Positions 1 through 12,300 of a stretch of DNA of 64,000 nt are shown here, one piece after another; position 1 is the first letter of the stretch, and each line of letters begins with the position of its first letter. A program made the translations under genes and the position numbers. The DNA lies in assembly GCA_951230915.1 (NCBI GenBank), contig OX579636.1, forward strand, positions 7,393,001 through 7,457,000, given 5' to 3'. The notes beneath the pieces were generated by a model. The model had not been told where the DNA came from. It did no database searches and was given only the letters and a program-made list of their open reading frames with translations. The DNA comes from Antitrichia curtipendula (taxonomy: Eukaryota > Streptophyta > Bryopsida > Hypnales > Leucodontaceae).

Positions 1-1
1 T

Positions 2-3000
2 GACTGGGTGTATTCGCTTCAGGTGCTTCCTTTATCGGTTGATGATCCAAGCAGCGCTGCTGTAAACCGGGGTATAATTCACACTGTGCGTTTTCAGCTG
101 CATGTGCAAAATGTTTGGGTCTTCAACCCTAAATTGGTCCAGTATGTTATGCCACTAAATCAGTTTTCTGGTCGTGTTGACATTGGAAGCTTTAATTGAA
201 ATTTTCTAGTGGATTGAATGCATCAATGTGCTTCGTAACAACATTTTCTTAATGTCTGTTTCAAATGTAGTAGCAATCATAAACCTATTTGGGCTTGTCT
301 GATTGCAGAGCCAGTTTTTGGATTTCGAGGGTCCTCTGCTATTGGCATTCGTTTTAACTCGAATGGGGTACGTCCTGAAACCTTCGTGTTTGAGAGATTC
401 ATTGCGATTTACTCAAATAATACTTTCTTCGGTTTTCAAATGTCATGCTTTTCTTTCTATACACTAGCAGACGCCACCCCCAGAGAGGTATTCAAGAAAA
501 CCTGCCAAAAGTTGTGCAGTTACGTTTTCTAAAGTACCTCTTGGGGGGTGGATTTCTACTTGTTCTAATTTGCAGATGCAGTAGACACTGTTATCATGCA
601 CTGAAACTTGTTGCAACCCGTGAATCCATTAGCATGCAATTTTATTTAAAGTATTTTGTGCAGTCCCCTCCTATCTTGTACGATGGTGGTCACTTGGCGT
701 CAACGTATTCAGCACTATCAATCTTACGAATTTTGGGAGACGACCTCTCTTGTGTGGAACATAAAGCCGTTCTTAGCACTGTCCGTGGTCTTCAGCAACC
801 AGATGGCAGGTCAGAAAGTAGGCCCGAGTATTTATTACTTGCGTTATCACAGGTTCAGCGATTTGCAACATTAGGACAGGCAAGACAACATTATTTCTTG
901 TAGGAATGATTCTGAGATTGACTATGGTGTCAACAGTTTTTGTCCAGTGCAGCTGGGAGCAGAGAGGGACTTGAGATTCACTTATTGTGCAGGTGAAATA
1001 GGTTCCTTATTGCATGCGCCTGGTTACAGCAATTTGCGTTTGCGGTTCTGCTAGTTCATTCCTCTGCTTCTTTCATTTTTGTTTCAAATTTTGCTAAGTT
1101 TCCTGTCCTGATCTTGCTCCCAATTTGCTAGATACGTGATGGTCGGCTTTAGACGCGTTTATGAGCCGTGTTGGTGTGTGCTTGAATTTGGTTTGTGTAT
1201 GTTTGGGTCCTCTGTTTATGACGGTATTGATAGGTTTGTTGGGGTTTATGTGAAGGCAGCTGCCATTTGTTCAATGCTGAATGATTGGACTGGGATGGAT
1301 GTGGAAAAGTCAGTGGCTTATATCTTCAGTTGTCAGGTACGATGCCACGTTACAAATGCGTTGGTCTTCTCCTCCCTTTGCTTTCGCTGATTTCCCTTGA
1401 CACAATTGATGGCACATGCAATATGGCTTCTGTTATGATTACCTTTCGTCGAATTCGCTTTCAGGTAACTAACCTAGGATTGTGACTTCTTTTGTTTGCA
1501 GTCCTACGATGATGGTTTTGGCATGAATCCAGGTCTCGAGGCTCATGGTGAGACTAAACACGAGGTCCATATTGGGTCTCATGTTTTTTTTTAAACCTTG
1601 GCTCCTTGGTCCTTCAGGGGTTAAGCTTTTCTATCATGTGTTCTGCAAGATCATTTCTTACTCTAGGGTTTTGTTCTGGTTTCAATGAGAAGTTAGTTTT
1701 ACAAGAATATATACAGAAGCTGTACAGGTTCAAAAAAAATAACTGATGAGAACTTAAAACGTCTAGACCGCTGTGAACATTTATTTTTGCACTTTGTGTT
1801 GAGGCAAAGACTGTTATTCACATATTCGATTGTTGAACAGGGGGTGGGACGTATGTTGCTCTTGCCAGTCTGAAGCTCATGGGTAGGCTTCACAGCAAGC
1901 CTCTTCATGACCTGGGACCTGTAGCCGCAACTCTGGATAGGCCAGGCCTTGTAGGCTGGTGCGTTCGAGTAAGTGACTAGCATGCTGTGTTTTGGTCATA
2001 TTCTATCCGAATCTCCTCCACCCTCGTGCATTAGAATGTCTCAGTGCATTTTTTATGGAGTCTTTTGTGACTGTAACTTGCAGTATGAAGTGGAGAAACC
2101 AATTCTTCAAGCCCTTCAATTCAGATATTTTGTTGATAGTAATTTTTGGATGTGCTCCATTTTTCTGAGGACAGAGACAGGCTGAATCTGGAGGATTCCA
2201 AGGAAGAGTGAACAAGCCTGCAGATACTTGCTACGCATTCTGGTAACTTTCATCTCAGATTCACCTACTTTTGATGTCTACTTACATAGCATTCTTTGAA
2301 TTTCCGATATGCTGATCCTCGTAGCATGCAATTGCACACGCTAGCTCAAAAGGTTCTTGTTAAGTGCTATTATATTTTGAAATAGTTTCTGACGATTATC
2401 TAGAGTTTGGTTTGTGCAGGGTAGGGAGCTCATTGAAGATGCTTGGCACCTATGATTTGTGCAACACTGCGGAACTGCGAGCTTTTCTTCTCACTTGTCA
2501 AACGGGGGTAAGTTATCTTATTAACGATTTATATCCACATGTTGAAGTTAACCATACCTAATTGCATCACTTCCTTTAAAGCGACGCTAGCAGTTTCGTG
2601 CCTAAAATATAATCGGTCTGAACATGAGAGCCTGGGATCGATTTGGGGGACACCTGTAATCAACACTTAAAAAATTCAAGTTTATTCGTATGGTGTCCAA
2701 ATATACATGCTAAGATCCATTGGGATTCTCTTTCAGTTGCCAGCAATAATTAAGGCAGTCTTATAAATAAGAAGCATACTCATGCTTACTTGGGCATCCC
2801 TTTGTTCTTTGAAAGGTTCAAAAGAAACTTGATTCTTGCATCAAGGGATTTGAGAAGAGCGAGGTGCTAGAAGAGTGTTATGGTTTTCTTTTGCAATTCC
2901 ACGTGTTGATAGAGATTGATTTGGTTGTTTTTGTGCAGTGGGGTGGCTTTAGTAAACTTCCATACGGGTATCCAGACCTTCTGCACTCATATTACGGCAT

Positions 3001-3085
3001 ATGTGCATTTAGTTTACTTGAAGAACCTGGCCTTCAATCTCTATGTTGTGAGCTGGGGCTCTCTATGCGGGCCAGTGATGATTAA
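2..3085 (+). CDS. GGB: Geranylgeranyl transferase type-1 subunit beta, 3' part (5' end outside window)
   Basis: Beta subunit of protein geranylgeranyltransferase I, a zinc enzyme that adds C20 prenyl groups to CaaL-type proteins in the cytosol. Exons by splice sites and frame: 2-22, 311-367, 664-809, 937-992, 1260-1336, 1502-1547, 1841-1968, 2175-2242, 2420-2507, 2939-3085 (stop TAA). They join in frame to 277 residues. The prenyltransferase alpha-alpha barrel repeats are visible: YDGGHLASTYSAL, QSYDDGFGMNPG, GGFQGRVNKPADTCYAFW, WGGFSKLPYGYPDLLHSYYG. Family zinc ligands are present: Asp and Cys of ADTCYAFW and His of LLHSYYG. The first visible residues, DWVYSLQ, match the family after its N-terminal helices, so the start codon and about 60-80 residues are missing upstream. 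Farnesyltransferase beta is the alternative, but spacing and wording of the repeats fit GGTase-I. Subfamily identity is from recall of the plant protein, not a search. Confidence 0.93.
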
Positions 3086-3280
3086 GGTGGCCACTTGTTT
3101 CATTCATTTATTATTTAATACCGTAGCTACATAGTTTCTACGCCTCTGTCTTAAATTCAGTACTACTCGAATCGAAGGTTTGATTGTGTTCTTACAGTTG
3201 GCTGATTCGGACACTGCAAGCTTAGAATCTGGGACCGTTATAATTATTTTCAGGGATGAGGGATCCACCCTTAAGATTTT

Positions 3281-3317
3281 GCTCGATAGTTTTTACTTAA
3301 CTTAAAAACTATCGAGC
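3281..3317. repeat. Small inverted repeat downstream of GGB
   Basis: Perfect 14-bp arms, GCTCGATAGTTTTT at 3281-3294 and its complement at 3304-3317, separated by 9 bp, about 200 bp past the GGB stop codon. It could form a hairpin in the 3' end of the transcript or be a tiny foldback relic. Confidence 0.7.
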
Positions 3318-3759
3318 ATTTGGATGTTGTCATGGATCATGGAACTTTTGTGTGGTAGAATTTCCTGTTCTGCTTGACTCAATCTTTGACGTACCGAAGC
3401 AGTACTTAAAGGTTACGCTTCTAGTGCAATCTCGTCGTCAATATTTGGAAAAATAACGTTGGGGCATTTTTCATGGATGAAATTACATGTTTCTGAATTG
3501 GCCTGAAATTTAGTCTGAATTGGCCTGAAATTCTTCTGGTGCAAGAATGAAGTGAGAATGATTTTGAGTTAAGAGAACCATAATAATTACACCTAGAGAG
3601 AGTCATAATAGTTTGCTATAGAACTCTAGAAAACATTAATTATTTAAGAACAATGCAAGTTGGAATGAGGAATTTTGTGGTATACTTTTCATACAGAATT
3701 GGGTCCAGAATTTTCATACAACTTAGGTCCAAAATTGGAAATTCAATAGGTGAATATGC

Positions 3760-3832
3760 TAAGGTAAATTACCCCATTACGGAATCAATGGGCTTGCTCC
3801 CATTTATTCCGTAATGGGGGTAGTTTACCTTA
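3760..3832. mobile_element. 73-bp foldback MITE relic
   Basis: Inverted repeat beginning TAAGGTAAATTACCCCATTA and ending with the near-complement TAATGGGGGTAGTTTACCTTA. The middle (GGGCTTGCTCCCATT) recurs inverted at 27808-27826 beside another TAAGGTAAACTA end. This makes it the shortest member of the dispersed family that also includes 27902-28407. Confidence 0.6.
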
Positions 3833-4317
3833 TGTAGTGAAAGTTTCTAAGTATAACCAATAGAGCTTGTAACTGCAATAACATGCTTAACTCACTTAAG
3901 GCTTGAGCATTGGCCTACAGTTTTTGATACAATACATTGAGTATAGTATGCTTGGCAATATAGTGTTAAATTGATAGCTTGACACTAAAGCAAATTTCCA
4001 CCAAATGATTACTCGGTATTTGTATCTACAATTCTGTGCTTTTGCCCTGCATCCTAATAATTTCAGTATTACTGAAAAAAAATTGGACCTCCATAGGTTA
4101 CAAGTGAGTGAGTCAATGAGCGAGCCATAAATATATAATTGTCCAACTCATATCATTGTGCAAAAATATTGATAAAGTTATTGTTTAATCATTGTCAACA
4201 AATTAGTTAAACAATGGATCTTATTAAGGACCATACATAGAAGATCGTATCAAAAATCATAGGCCATTTTTGGCCTGTTTAGGCATTAAAGGATTAATAT
4301 TTGAAAAATTTTAAACT

Positions 4318-4460
4318 TGAAAAGAAGCCAACATTTTGATAAGTTGTATCATTTTTTTGAATTGTTACTGTATTAATTCAAACTAGGCATGTTAGAGATC
4401 ACATAAAAAAAAGATTCACAATAATATCATTTACGGATTGAAAGATTACAATATTTGATC
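4318..4460. repeat. Dispersed AT-rich repeat, copy 1
   Basis: This stretch (CAACATTTTGATAA, later CATGTTAGAGATCACAT, then ATCATTTACGGATTGAAA) aligns by eye with 50305-50445 (CAACATTTTGATAA, CATATTAGAAATCAAAT, ACCACTTATGGATTGAAA) in the same orientation. No coding potential; probably diverged copies of a transposon interior. Confidence 0.5.
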
Positions 4461-5125
4461 ATAAGGGTGTTAAAATTGTAAAAGTGATTTGAAGTCTTTT
4501 AATCCTCTTTTCACATGTCAAATCTAAAAAGTTGGTCAAATTATTAAAATATATTAGGATAAAGGGCCTAACATGTATAATTCCCATCAATTCATGATTT
4601 CTCAAAATCTACTCTACAATTTTCTTAATTGGATTTCAAAATTCTAATGTGATTTTTTCTCTAAGATCTAGTGTATTTGAGGTTCTTTTCCAAGAGCCCT
4701 CAATACTACAAAAAGTCAAGATTGCAATGGACACCCTTGAATGCACAAAATCTTGAATAGAAAAATTATAATCAATCATTTTCAAAATCAAATTTTTGAT
4801 GCTAAAACTAGACTTCAAAATCAATTTTTCAAAAATAGAAACTTGGTTAGGTTATATTTAACTTCGTAGTATTATAGACACCAAAATTTGGTGCCTCGGG
4901 GCATTTAGGGGTTAAAATGGGGTCAACATACCGTAAACCACTCACAGGAATTTCCCCGTACATTTGCGGGGAGGGATCTGAGGCGTAATGCCCGATTGCG
5001 CGGGATTTCCTGCGTAATCGAGCATTACGGATTCCTCATCCGAATTCGATTTGTCATTCCCGATATTCCCCGATATTCATCCAGTTCTGCTCGTGTTTTA
5101 CGTCGGACAATGGCCTCTCATCGTC

Positions 5126-5200
5126 GGGCATTTCGGGAAATAAAGGGCCTCCTCGTCGGGCTCCGCCCTCCTCGTCGGCCCTTTATTTCCCGAAATGCCC
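5126..5200. repeat. 24-bp perfect inverted repeat in aldolase promoter/leader
   Basis: Left arm 5126-5149 (starts GGGCATTTCGGGAAATAAAG) is the exact reverse complement of 5177-5200. The 27-bp spacer is itself repetitive (two CTCCTCGTCGG copies). It lies 320-400 bp upstream of the aldolase ATG. See findings. Confidence 0.9.
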
Positions 5201-5523
5201 TCCTCCTCGGGCATTGCCCTATACGTAAAATGGGGTCACAGCCTTTCATCCACGTTATCGTCCTCAAGCGCGCTTTTCCAAGTCATCACAAAGTGCCGAA
5301 CAGCGATTCCGTCGGCGCGGACCTACATTCATCCAACCCCAGCAGTCTATCGTCACCTTCCCCAGTCCACACGTCCACACATTCTGTCCTCCCCTGTCCT
5401 CCACAACTGCCGAACATTGAAGTCCACTATCAGAACTTTCAGTGCATCCTCTTCGTTGCAACGCTTCCACCATTCTCTTCCCGGGATCGAAGCATTCCGC
5501 TTGCACGTCCCAGGGAAGCAACA

Positions 5524-8500
5524 ATGGCGCTCGCAGCAGTTTCCCGGAGCTCGTTCCTCGGCAATGGATTGGAGAGTCTCACCAGTAGTGGATCCTGCAG
5601 CAGCTTCCGGACGAGGGGAGCTCCGGGACAGATTGTCATGGCCTCCAATTTTGAGAAGAACAATCCGTATGCGGATGAGTTGAAGAGGACCGCCTCTTTC
5701 ATCTCGCAGCCGGGGAAGGGCATCTTGGCCTCTGATGAAAGCAATGCAACCACTGGCAAACGGTTAGTACAATGCTTAGTTGCTGGGAAAGTTAACGGAA
5801 TTGTAGCTTCGCTCTCGCGATTTTCAAAGAAAAAATGATTAGTTTCTGGAACATCTCCGCTTTCGCAATTCCTAAGGTGTTTTTCTCGATTTTTTTTTTG
5901 AAGACTCTATTCGTCAGTTGGATATACACGTGCGAAGATTGAAAAAAGAGAAATGTTCAAATTGTTGCTGAATTCGAATTTGCAGAACGAGATTATTTCG
6001 TGTTTTTGGAACTATGGTCCAATGCGATCCTTGTATTGAAAATTTGGAGGATTGAATACAGCAACAGGGGAAAATTCATAAGTTCTTGATAGGATCTTCG
6101 GTTTTGATTTTAGATGTGGAGTAGAGAATCTGCTGGAGTCTTAATCCTGGAGAATGTGGAGTTTGTATCCTGCGTTAGTCTGAATGGTGGAGGATTCAGA
6201 GAATTTTAGTATATTGAGCTATAGAAGAAATTTACGAATGAGAGCGATGGTGGAAATGCAGGTTGGCGACTGTAGGCATGGACAACACGGTGGAGAACAG
6301 ACAAGCATGGCGCGAGCTGCTATACTCTGCTCCCGGTCTTGGCAATGTGATCGTCTTGTACCATTTTGATCTCATTTTCTCGCAATTCACTCTGCTTCTA
6401 AACTCATTTAGTGAATTCATCATGCGAATTTCACTTAATGACATTTCTTCGTGGTTGGTGCAGTATATTAGCGGCACTATCATGTTCGACGAGACGCTGT
6501 TCCAGTCGTCGAGAGCGGGAGTGCCGTTCGTCGACATCTTGAAGAAACAGGGCATATTGCCTGGAATCAAAGTGGACACAGGCCTACAGCCTATCGACGG
6601 CACGGACGGGGAGACCGCCACTCAAGGCTTGGATGGCCTCGCAGAGCGCTGCCAAAAGTAAGTTGTTGGTTCATGTCCTCGATTGTTGCGCACGACAGTG
6701 ATAACATTCAGTCAAGTGGGGACTGAGTTACTTGAAAGCGGAGAATTCTCGTTCTCACAATTTTCCAATTGCGTTTGTGATTGCCTTACACTGCGTTTTT
6801 TCTAATTCTATTTTTTACTCTATTCTTTAGCTGTAAGTACACATACGAAGACTGGAAAACGTTTAAGAGCTTTCAAGTTGTTCTGAATTTGTTGCCGGAG
6901 GACTAGAATATTCCGTTTTCTCGTAGCCGAGCATAAGGAAAATTTCGAATAGCTACTAGGGCTGATGCACTGCTGACGTTTTCTTGATCTTTGAAGGTAT
7001 TACCAGCAGGGAGCACGCTTCGCCAAATGGCGTGCAGTGCTGCGGTGCGACAACGAAGTACTTCCCTCCTCCACAGCCATCCTCGAAAATGCTCACGGGC
7101 TTGCTCGCTACGCGCACATCTGCCAGGTACCTTCTTCCCCCTATCGCTTACAAACCATCCAGAAAGTTCAAGTTGGATATAGTTCCGGATAAGCGTGCGT
7201 ATTAGATTCAACACTACTGACATGGCGTGCGATGCGAAATGGACTGTAGGCTAATGGTCTCGTCCCTATCGTGGAGCCTGAAGTCACTCTCGGCGAAGGT
7301 GACTACAGGTACGATTTTCCCCAAAGTTGGAAGCTGTTTCGGGACTCAAATTTCAGTCATGTTTTACGATCCCTACAACATCTGCAATTCTAATGTCTAC
7401 CTCTACCTTTGGTGTTGAGCAGTATCGAGCGAACAGCCTACATTTCTGAGAAAGTGAACTCTCACGTCTTCCGGTTGCTGAATGAGTACAGGTAAGCTTT
7501 CCTCAAAGACACTTTGAGTCATCCCCTTTGATCAGATAATGCCTTGTCCTTGACGCCAATGTCGTGCTTGTTCTGACTATCATTTGTTCACAAATTTCTG
7601 CAGTGTGATCCTTGAAGGCATCTTGCTCAAACCAAACATGATTCTTCCAGGTTCGATACTTGACTGGAACATTAGTATTTCTTGCCATAGGCCATAGCTG
7701 TGTCATTGCCATCCTGAAGTGACGTAGAGTGTTGTCAATTTGAAACAGGTTTAGATGTGCCTACACCAGCTCCCGAAGAAGTGGCTCGCTACACAGTGCG
7801 TACCATGCTCCGCTCTGTTCCAGGGGCTGTCCCCGGTAAGCTCCGTCAATTCATCAACTCTAACGCTTCTGACCAACTCCATTTTTCGTAGATTCCGTTG
7901 TTTACGCTCCAAGCATTTCCCGCTCTCTACTTGTTCTTGTCTTCGTGTCTTCGCCATTATTGATTAACAAAAGCTCGTCGGATGAAACGGTGTTGACAGG
8001 AATTCACTTCTTATCAGGAGGTATGAGTGAAGAGGAGGCGACCTTGAATTTACAGGCTCTTCAGGTACTTTATCTGATGTAATTAGTTACGTATAGCACT
8101 GACGTTTCGTTTGCTTGCATGTTTATAGAAGTTTTAACCGTAATCGTTACTTGTTTCATCACCAGGCCTTCGGACCTACCCCCTGGTCTCTAACCTTCTC
8201 CTACGGAAGAGCGCTGCAATCTAGCACCCTCAAAACGTGGGCAGGAAAGGTATGATCGTTGACTTACCGAATTCATTGTGCGAATATCGTACAGTACTCG
8301 ACCTTGTTTAATATTAGATTTGCTTAGAGATGAGGAATCTTACTCGGATTTGTTTCTGCTGCAGGAGGAGAAATGGCAAGCGGCTCAGGAGAGACTTGTT
8401 GCCCTGGCGAAAGCGAACTCTGAAGCACAGGCAAGTCCCTGCACTCTGAACATGTTTACTACTTCAATAACCCGTTCTATTGCGTTTCTTTCGCCAAGAC

Positions 8501-8645
8501 TCTTCAAAGTCCGTGAACTTAACAGCTTCTTACTTTGAAACGACTGGTGATTGTTTTGCAGCTTGGAAAGTACAAAGGTCCGCATCCATCTCCCGGAGGT
8601 GAACGAATTCTGCAAGCTCTTAGATTAGGTGGAGCAGGCAAGTAG
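5524..8645 (+). CDS. FBA: Class I fructose-bisphosphate aldolase, probably plastid-targeted
   Basis: Cleaves or forms fructose-1,6-bisphosphate from dihydroxyacetone phosphate and glyceraldehyde-3-phosphate. Exons 5524-5762, 6262-6346, 6464-6657, 6997-7126, 7250-7308, 7423-7491, 7604-7650, 7749-7835, 8000-8064, 8166-8249, 8365-8430, 8562-8645 join in frame to 402 residues. Family motifs: [24 protein letters not shown]-like [30 protein letters not shown], the Schiff-base lysine in [33 protein letters not shown]. The first 40 residues are rich in Ser, Ala, Gly and Arg with few acids, like a chloroplast transit peptide. Start ATG 5524 has a strong context (AACAATGGCG). The frame is open upstream to about 4996, so earlier in-frame ATGs exist. 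The body resembles cytosolic-type plant aldolases, and the protein ends GGAGK without the usual C-terminal Tyr. The last intron (8431-8561) has a GC donor. Confidence 0.94.
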
Positions 8646-9386
8646 ATTTGTAGCAGCACTCCTTTTCCATCATATTTTTTAGCTTATCTTGCACATAAAT
8701 TATGCGCAACCCTGACCTTCTGATTCCAGAATCTCTCCTGGTCGGATCTGTTGGGAACTGTACACATTTTACAAGTGAAAACACTTATTGCTCTTGCACC
8801 GCAAAAAGCAAAGTATCATGCATACTGCGTTGCCTTTTCCATGTCCTGAAGATTTTCCATTTGAAGTCGATGTAAAATCCTCGATTGAATCGTCGGTTCA
8901 TTTCGGAGAAGTTTACGCAATAACATCGTGGAGTTCTTGCGACTGCTTGCAAAGTTCATAATAATACGGAGTACAATATTATTGGATTCGAGGTTGTCAG
9001 AGACTGTGCCTCAGTTTTAGGCAAGTGGATCAGCAGGTGCAAACTCCAATTGCCTGGCACCGCTCTCTTCTTGCTGCTTCGGACATGGCATTTCAAGCTG
9101 CAATCGTCTCGCACAGTCACACCTGTATAGTACTGGCATCGCGAATCCTCTTGGAGCCTCGGTCATTCTGCAGAATTTGAACTTTGGAGTCTCACAATAC
9201 ATTGTCTTCAATAACATCATTTACGAATTTGATATTTCTTCAGATTCTGGAGTCCATTTAGGGCTTAGGGTTACAAGTTCCATAGGTCTCGGTTTCTCAC
9301 ACGCTCATTCTGCTTGCCAAGGGTTGCTACATTTCGACGCCCTTGCGTGAAATTCGCCGTTGCTGCATGCGGTGCAAGCAATCAAG
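8646..9386. other. Intergenic, aldolase to pheophytinase
   Basis: Aldolase 3' flank and pheophytinase promoter/leader. No further gene, repeat or RNA gene recognised. Confidence 0.6.
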
Positions 9387-12300
9387 ATGACTACTCTGCC
9401 ATCTTTGGTGTTGCGATCACCGAGCTCTCCGGTTTTGTTTCCCGTAGCCGGATACGATCCTCCTTCTGTGGTAATTCTGATATCCGTCAAGGAAAGGTCG
9501 TATAGCCGTCGAAGCGCATTTCGGAGCCGAATTGGTTGCTCCGCAGCAGGTAACTATTTTCGAGAGTGTCTAATTTTTTCACTGAGAATTCCGCTCCGCG
9601 TCTGATGTTCTCAAGAATTTGTAATTGGAAATTGATATCGCAATTGTAGTTGCGGTGATGCGAGCGAGAATTTATTTGCTTTAAACTCTTTTTGTGATGG
9701 TAATCTGTGTCACCACCTTAGCTGCATCTGTGCGGTCTTTCTTGTTTGAGCTGACATTGAAAGTGGCAGAGTGGATTAGGTTTTCCACTGGAGCTTGTTC
9801 TGGGGAATTCCGCCTCCTGATGCTCTCAGGAAATTGTAATCAGTTTAACGGAGATTAAATTTGTATCTGTAATTGCGGTGCTAACTGAGTGTCAGGCTCT
9901 AGTGAGAGAGTTTTAGTTTTTTTAATTTGTGAGATGGCAATCTGTGTCATCATAAGAGCTCCATCTCGGACGTTGGTGAGTTTTTCTTGCATGAGCTGAT
10001 TTTGATAGTGGCGGACTCGATTAGGTTCCCCCTTCGTGACGATGCAAGTAGCGATTTCCAAGTTGGGTCGCAATACACTGAATCAAGTTTTGCCTTGTTG
10101 ATCACATTCTTCACGCAGAACATGGTGTCGCTTTGGACGAGCTTAAACTCAAATACGGAGTCTCAGCTCGCCTTTTGTCTCTCCGAAAAGCTAGAGGCGG
10201 ATCGGAGGTAGCACGGAAAGCTCGTGCGCTCGACTTGCGATGCCAAGCTCATCTGGAAACAGGGGTTGTGCAAGAAACAAATGGCGCTGCTGTGATTCCC
10301 AATGATTCCGAGGCCAAAGGTGTTCGATTGAAGGGCATTGGGGGTGCAGATTTTGCAGGGGCGTCCATATCCAGTCACATTTGGGAATGGCGCCATCGCT
10401 GGAACATCCACTACGAGAACGCAGGCACCAACCTCCACCATTTTCATTTGCTTCTGACTAACTACCTCTAGTTCTGTCTTTGCAAATTCGTCTCGATCCT
10501 GCAAGCTATTCCTTGTGCAGAATCATGCAAGATGACTCCATGTGTATATTCCTATAGGCTAGGGTTTCAATTGTTGTATTCTACCTTGACTTTAGTATGT
10601 TTCTTAACTTATAAAGGACCGACAGCCCTAATTGGACCTCATGCTCTTTTTGGCGGTTTTGAGTAGGTCATATGGGGACTTTCCTGTGTACAATTTTTTA
10701 TTGGCCCAACACATGCAACGTTTCTGCACTGGCTCTAGTGGTATAAAATTTGACCCCATATGGATTATAATTTCACAATATGATCCAACGAATTAGTCAA
10801 TTTTATAATAAGAATTCCCGGTCCTCAGAAGTTATTGAGGAATGCAAACGGCTGAGGAATGCAATCAGCTGTGCACAGGTATGGGAAACACCGAAGCTCC
10901 GGCATTACTCCTGCTCCCGGGGTTTGGAGTTGGCTCTTACCATTACGACATTCAACTCCGAGATTTGGGGCAAGAATACAGAGTGTGGGCAATGGATTTC
11001 TTGGGGCAAGGAAAGTCGTGGCCATCACATGACCCGGCACCTGGAGAAGAAGTGACAGAGGAGGTAGTGGAAGGCCAGTTGAATGCGAAGGCTCGTGAGT
11101 GGTGTTCTGGAAAAAAACCAGAGTCTTGGGCAACGGATCTTGTGTATTCAGTTGATACGTGGCGAGATCAAGTTCATGCGTTTGTAAAGAAGGTCAGATT
11201 TATTGTCTGCCGTGATGTGCTTCGTGTATTCTACGGAGAGGGAAGCAGTTTCTATATGTGCTTCACTCTTTCCTGTTTTCTGACTGTGCGCTTTCTGTGC
11301 AGGTGGTTGGCGGGCCTGTCTATATTGTGGGAAACTCTCTTGGTGGTTTCGTTGGCACTTATTTTGCGGCAACGAACCCAGAATTGGTGAGGGGAGTGGC
11401 ATTGCTAAATGCAACTCCGGTTTGGGCTCTCATGCCCAATGCAAGACGATGTCCTTTGCTTGCTAGATTGGTTCCATGGGCAGGGCTCCTGCCAGTTCCT
11501 GTCGTTGCCAAAGCGGCAGTCAGAGTATGGTGAGACTCATATCTATTGATGTAGATTCTTCAAATAGAGTTTGTCCCGTAGATGCCATTTGACCAAAGTA
11601 TTGTTTAGGGATTGGAAGTTTGTTTGAGTGAAGTTTGTTCCCAACCAAAGGATTATTCATAATAGATGGAATTTTTCAGGTGGAATCTTCTTCGAAATCC
11701 GCAAATACTACGAAGGGCGTTAAATATCGTGTACGCAGATCGCTCAGTAATTAATGACGAGCTAGTACAGAATATGGTGGAAGCAACTGATCACCCAGCT
11801 GCGTTTGCTGCATTTGCTTCCATCATTTTTGCTCCTCGAGCACATACAAATTTCGGCGAAAACTTAATCAGGTTCTCCCTGAACCTCATTATCTGGTTTT
11901 CCTTAGTAAGTTGCTCAAGATGGTATTCGTTAGTCCTCTTTGAATATAAGTTATCTGATCCTAGAAACCACCATTCACCGTTTCTGAGTACTTGTGGAAC
12001 CGTTTTAGAAGTCTTGTAGTGAGCATACTTGTGCTTTGTCTACACTGCTGATCATCTTATCAACAATCGCCATGGTGGTTTACGAGAGTCTAATCAATAA
12101 GTTCGTGATGTCCTCAATGCTTGAAATCTAACCAGCTTCAATTTTTTCGTTTGCAATAATTAGTTTGAAAGAGAAAAAGATCCCCATGTGTATGATATAC
12201 GGGAAAGAGGATCCATGGATAGTGCCATTCTGGGGCCAAAGAGCCAAGCAGCGATATTCGGATGCAATCTACTACGAGCTGAGTCCAGCGGGGCATTGCC

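Larger units (their letters stand above)
3086..5523. other. Intergenic, GGB to aldolase
   Basis: No coding region seen. It holds the GGB 3' flank, two small inverted repeats (3281-3317, 3760-3832), an AT-rich dispersed repeat around 4318-4460 and a lone TTAA-element-like right end (CATTTAGGGG then TTAA at 4912-4915). From about 4930 the DNA becomes GC-richer and forms the aldolase promoter and leader. Confidence 0.6.

Noticed and set aside
4996..5523. Upstream in-frame extension of the aldolase first exon
   Set aside because: It crosses the inverted repeat and looks like leader sequence; ATG 5524 has the better context and gives a typical transit peptide.
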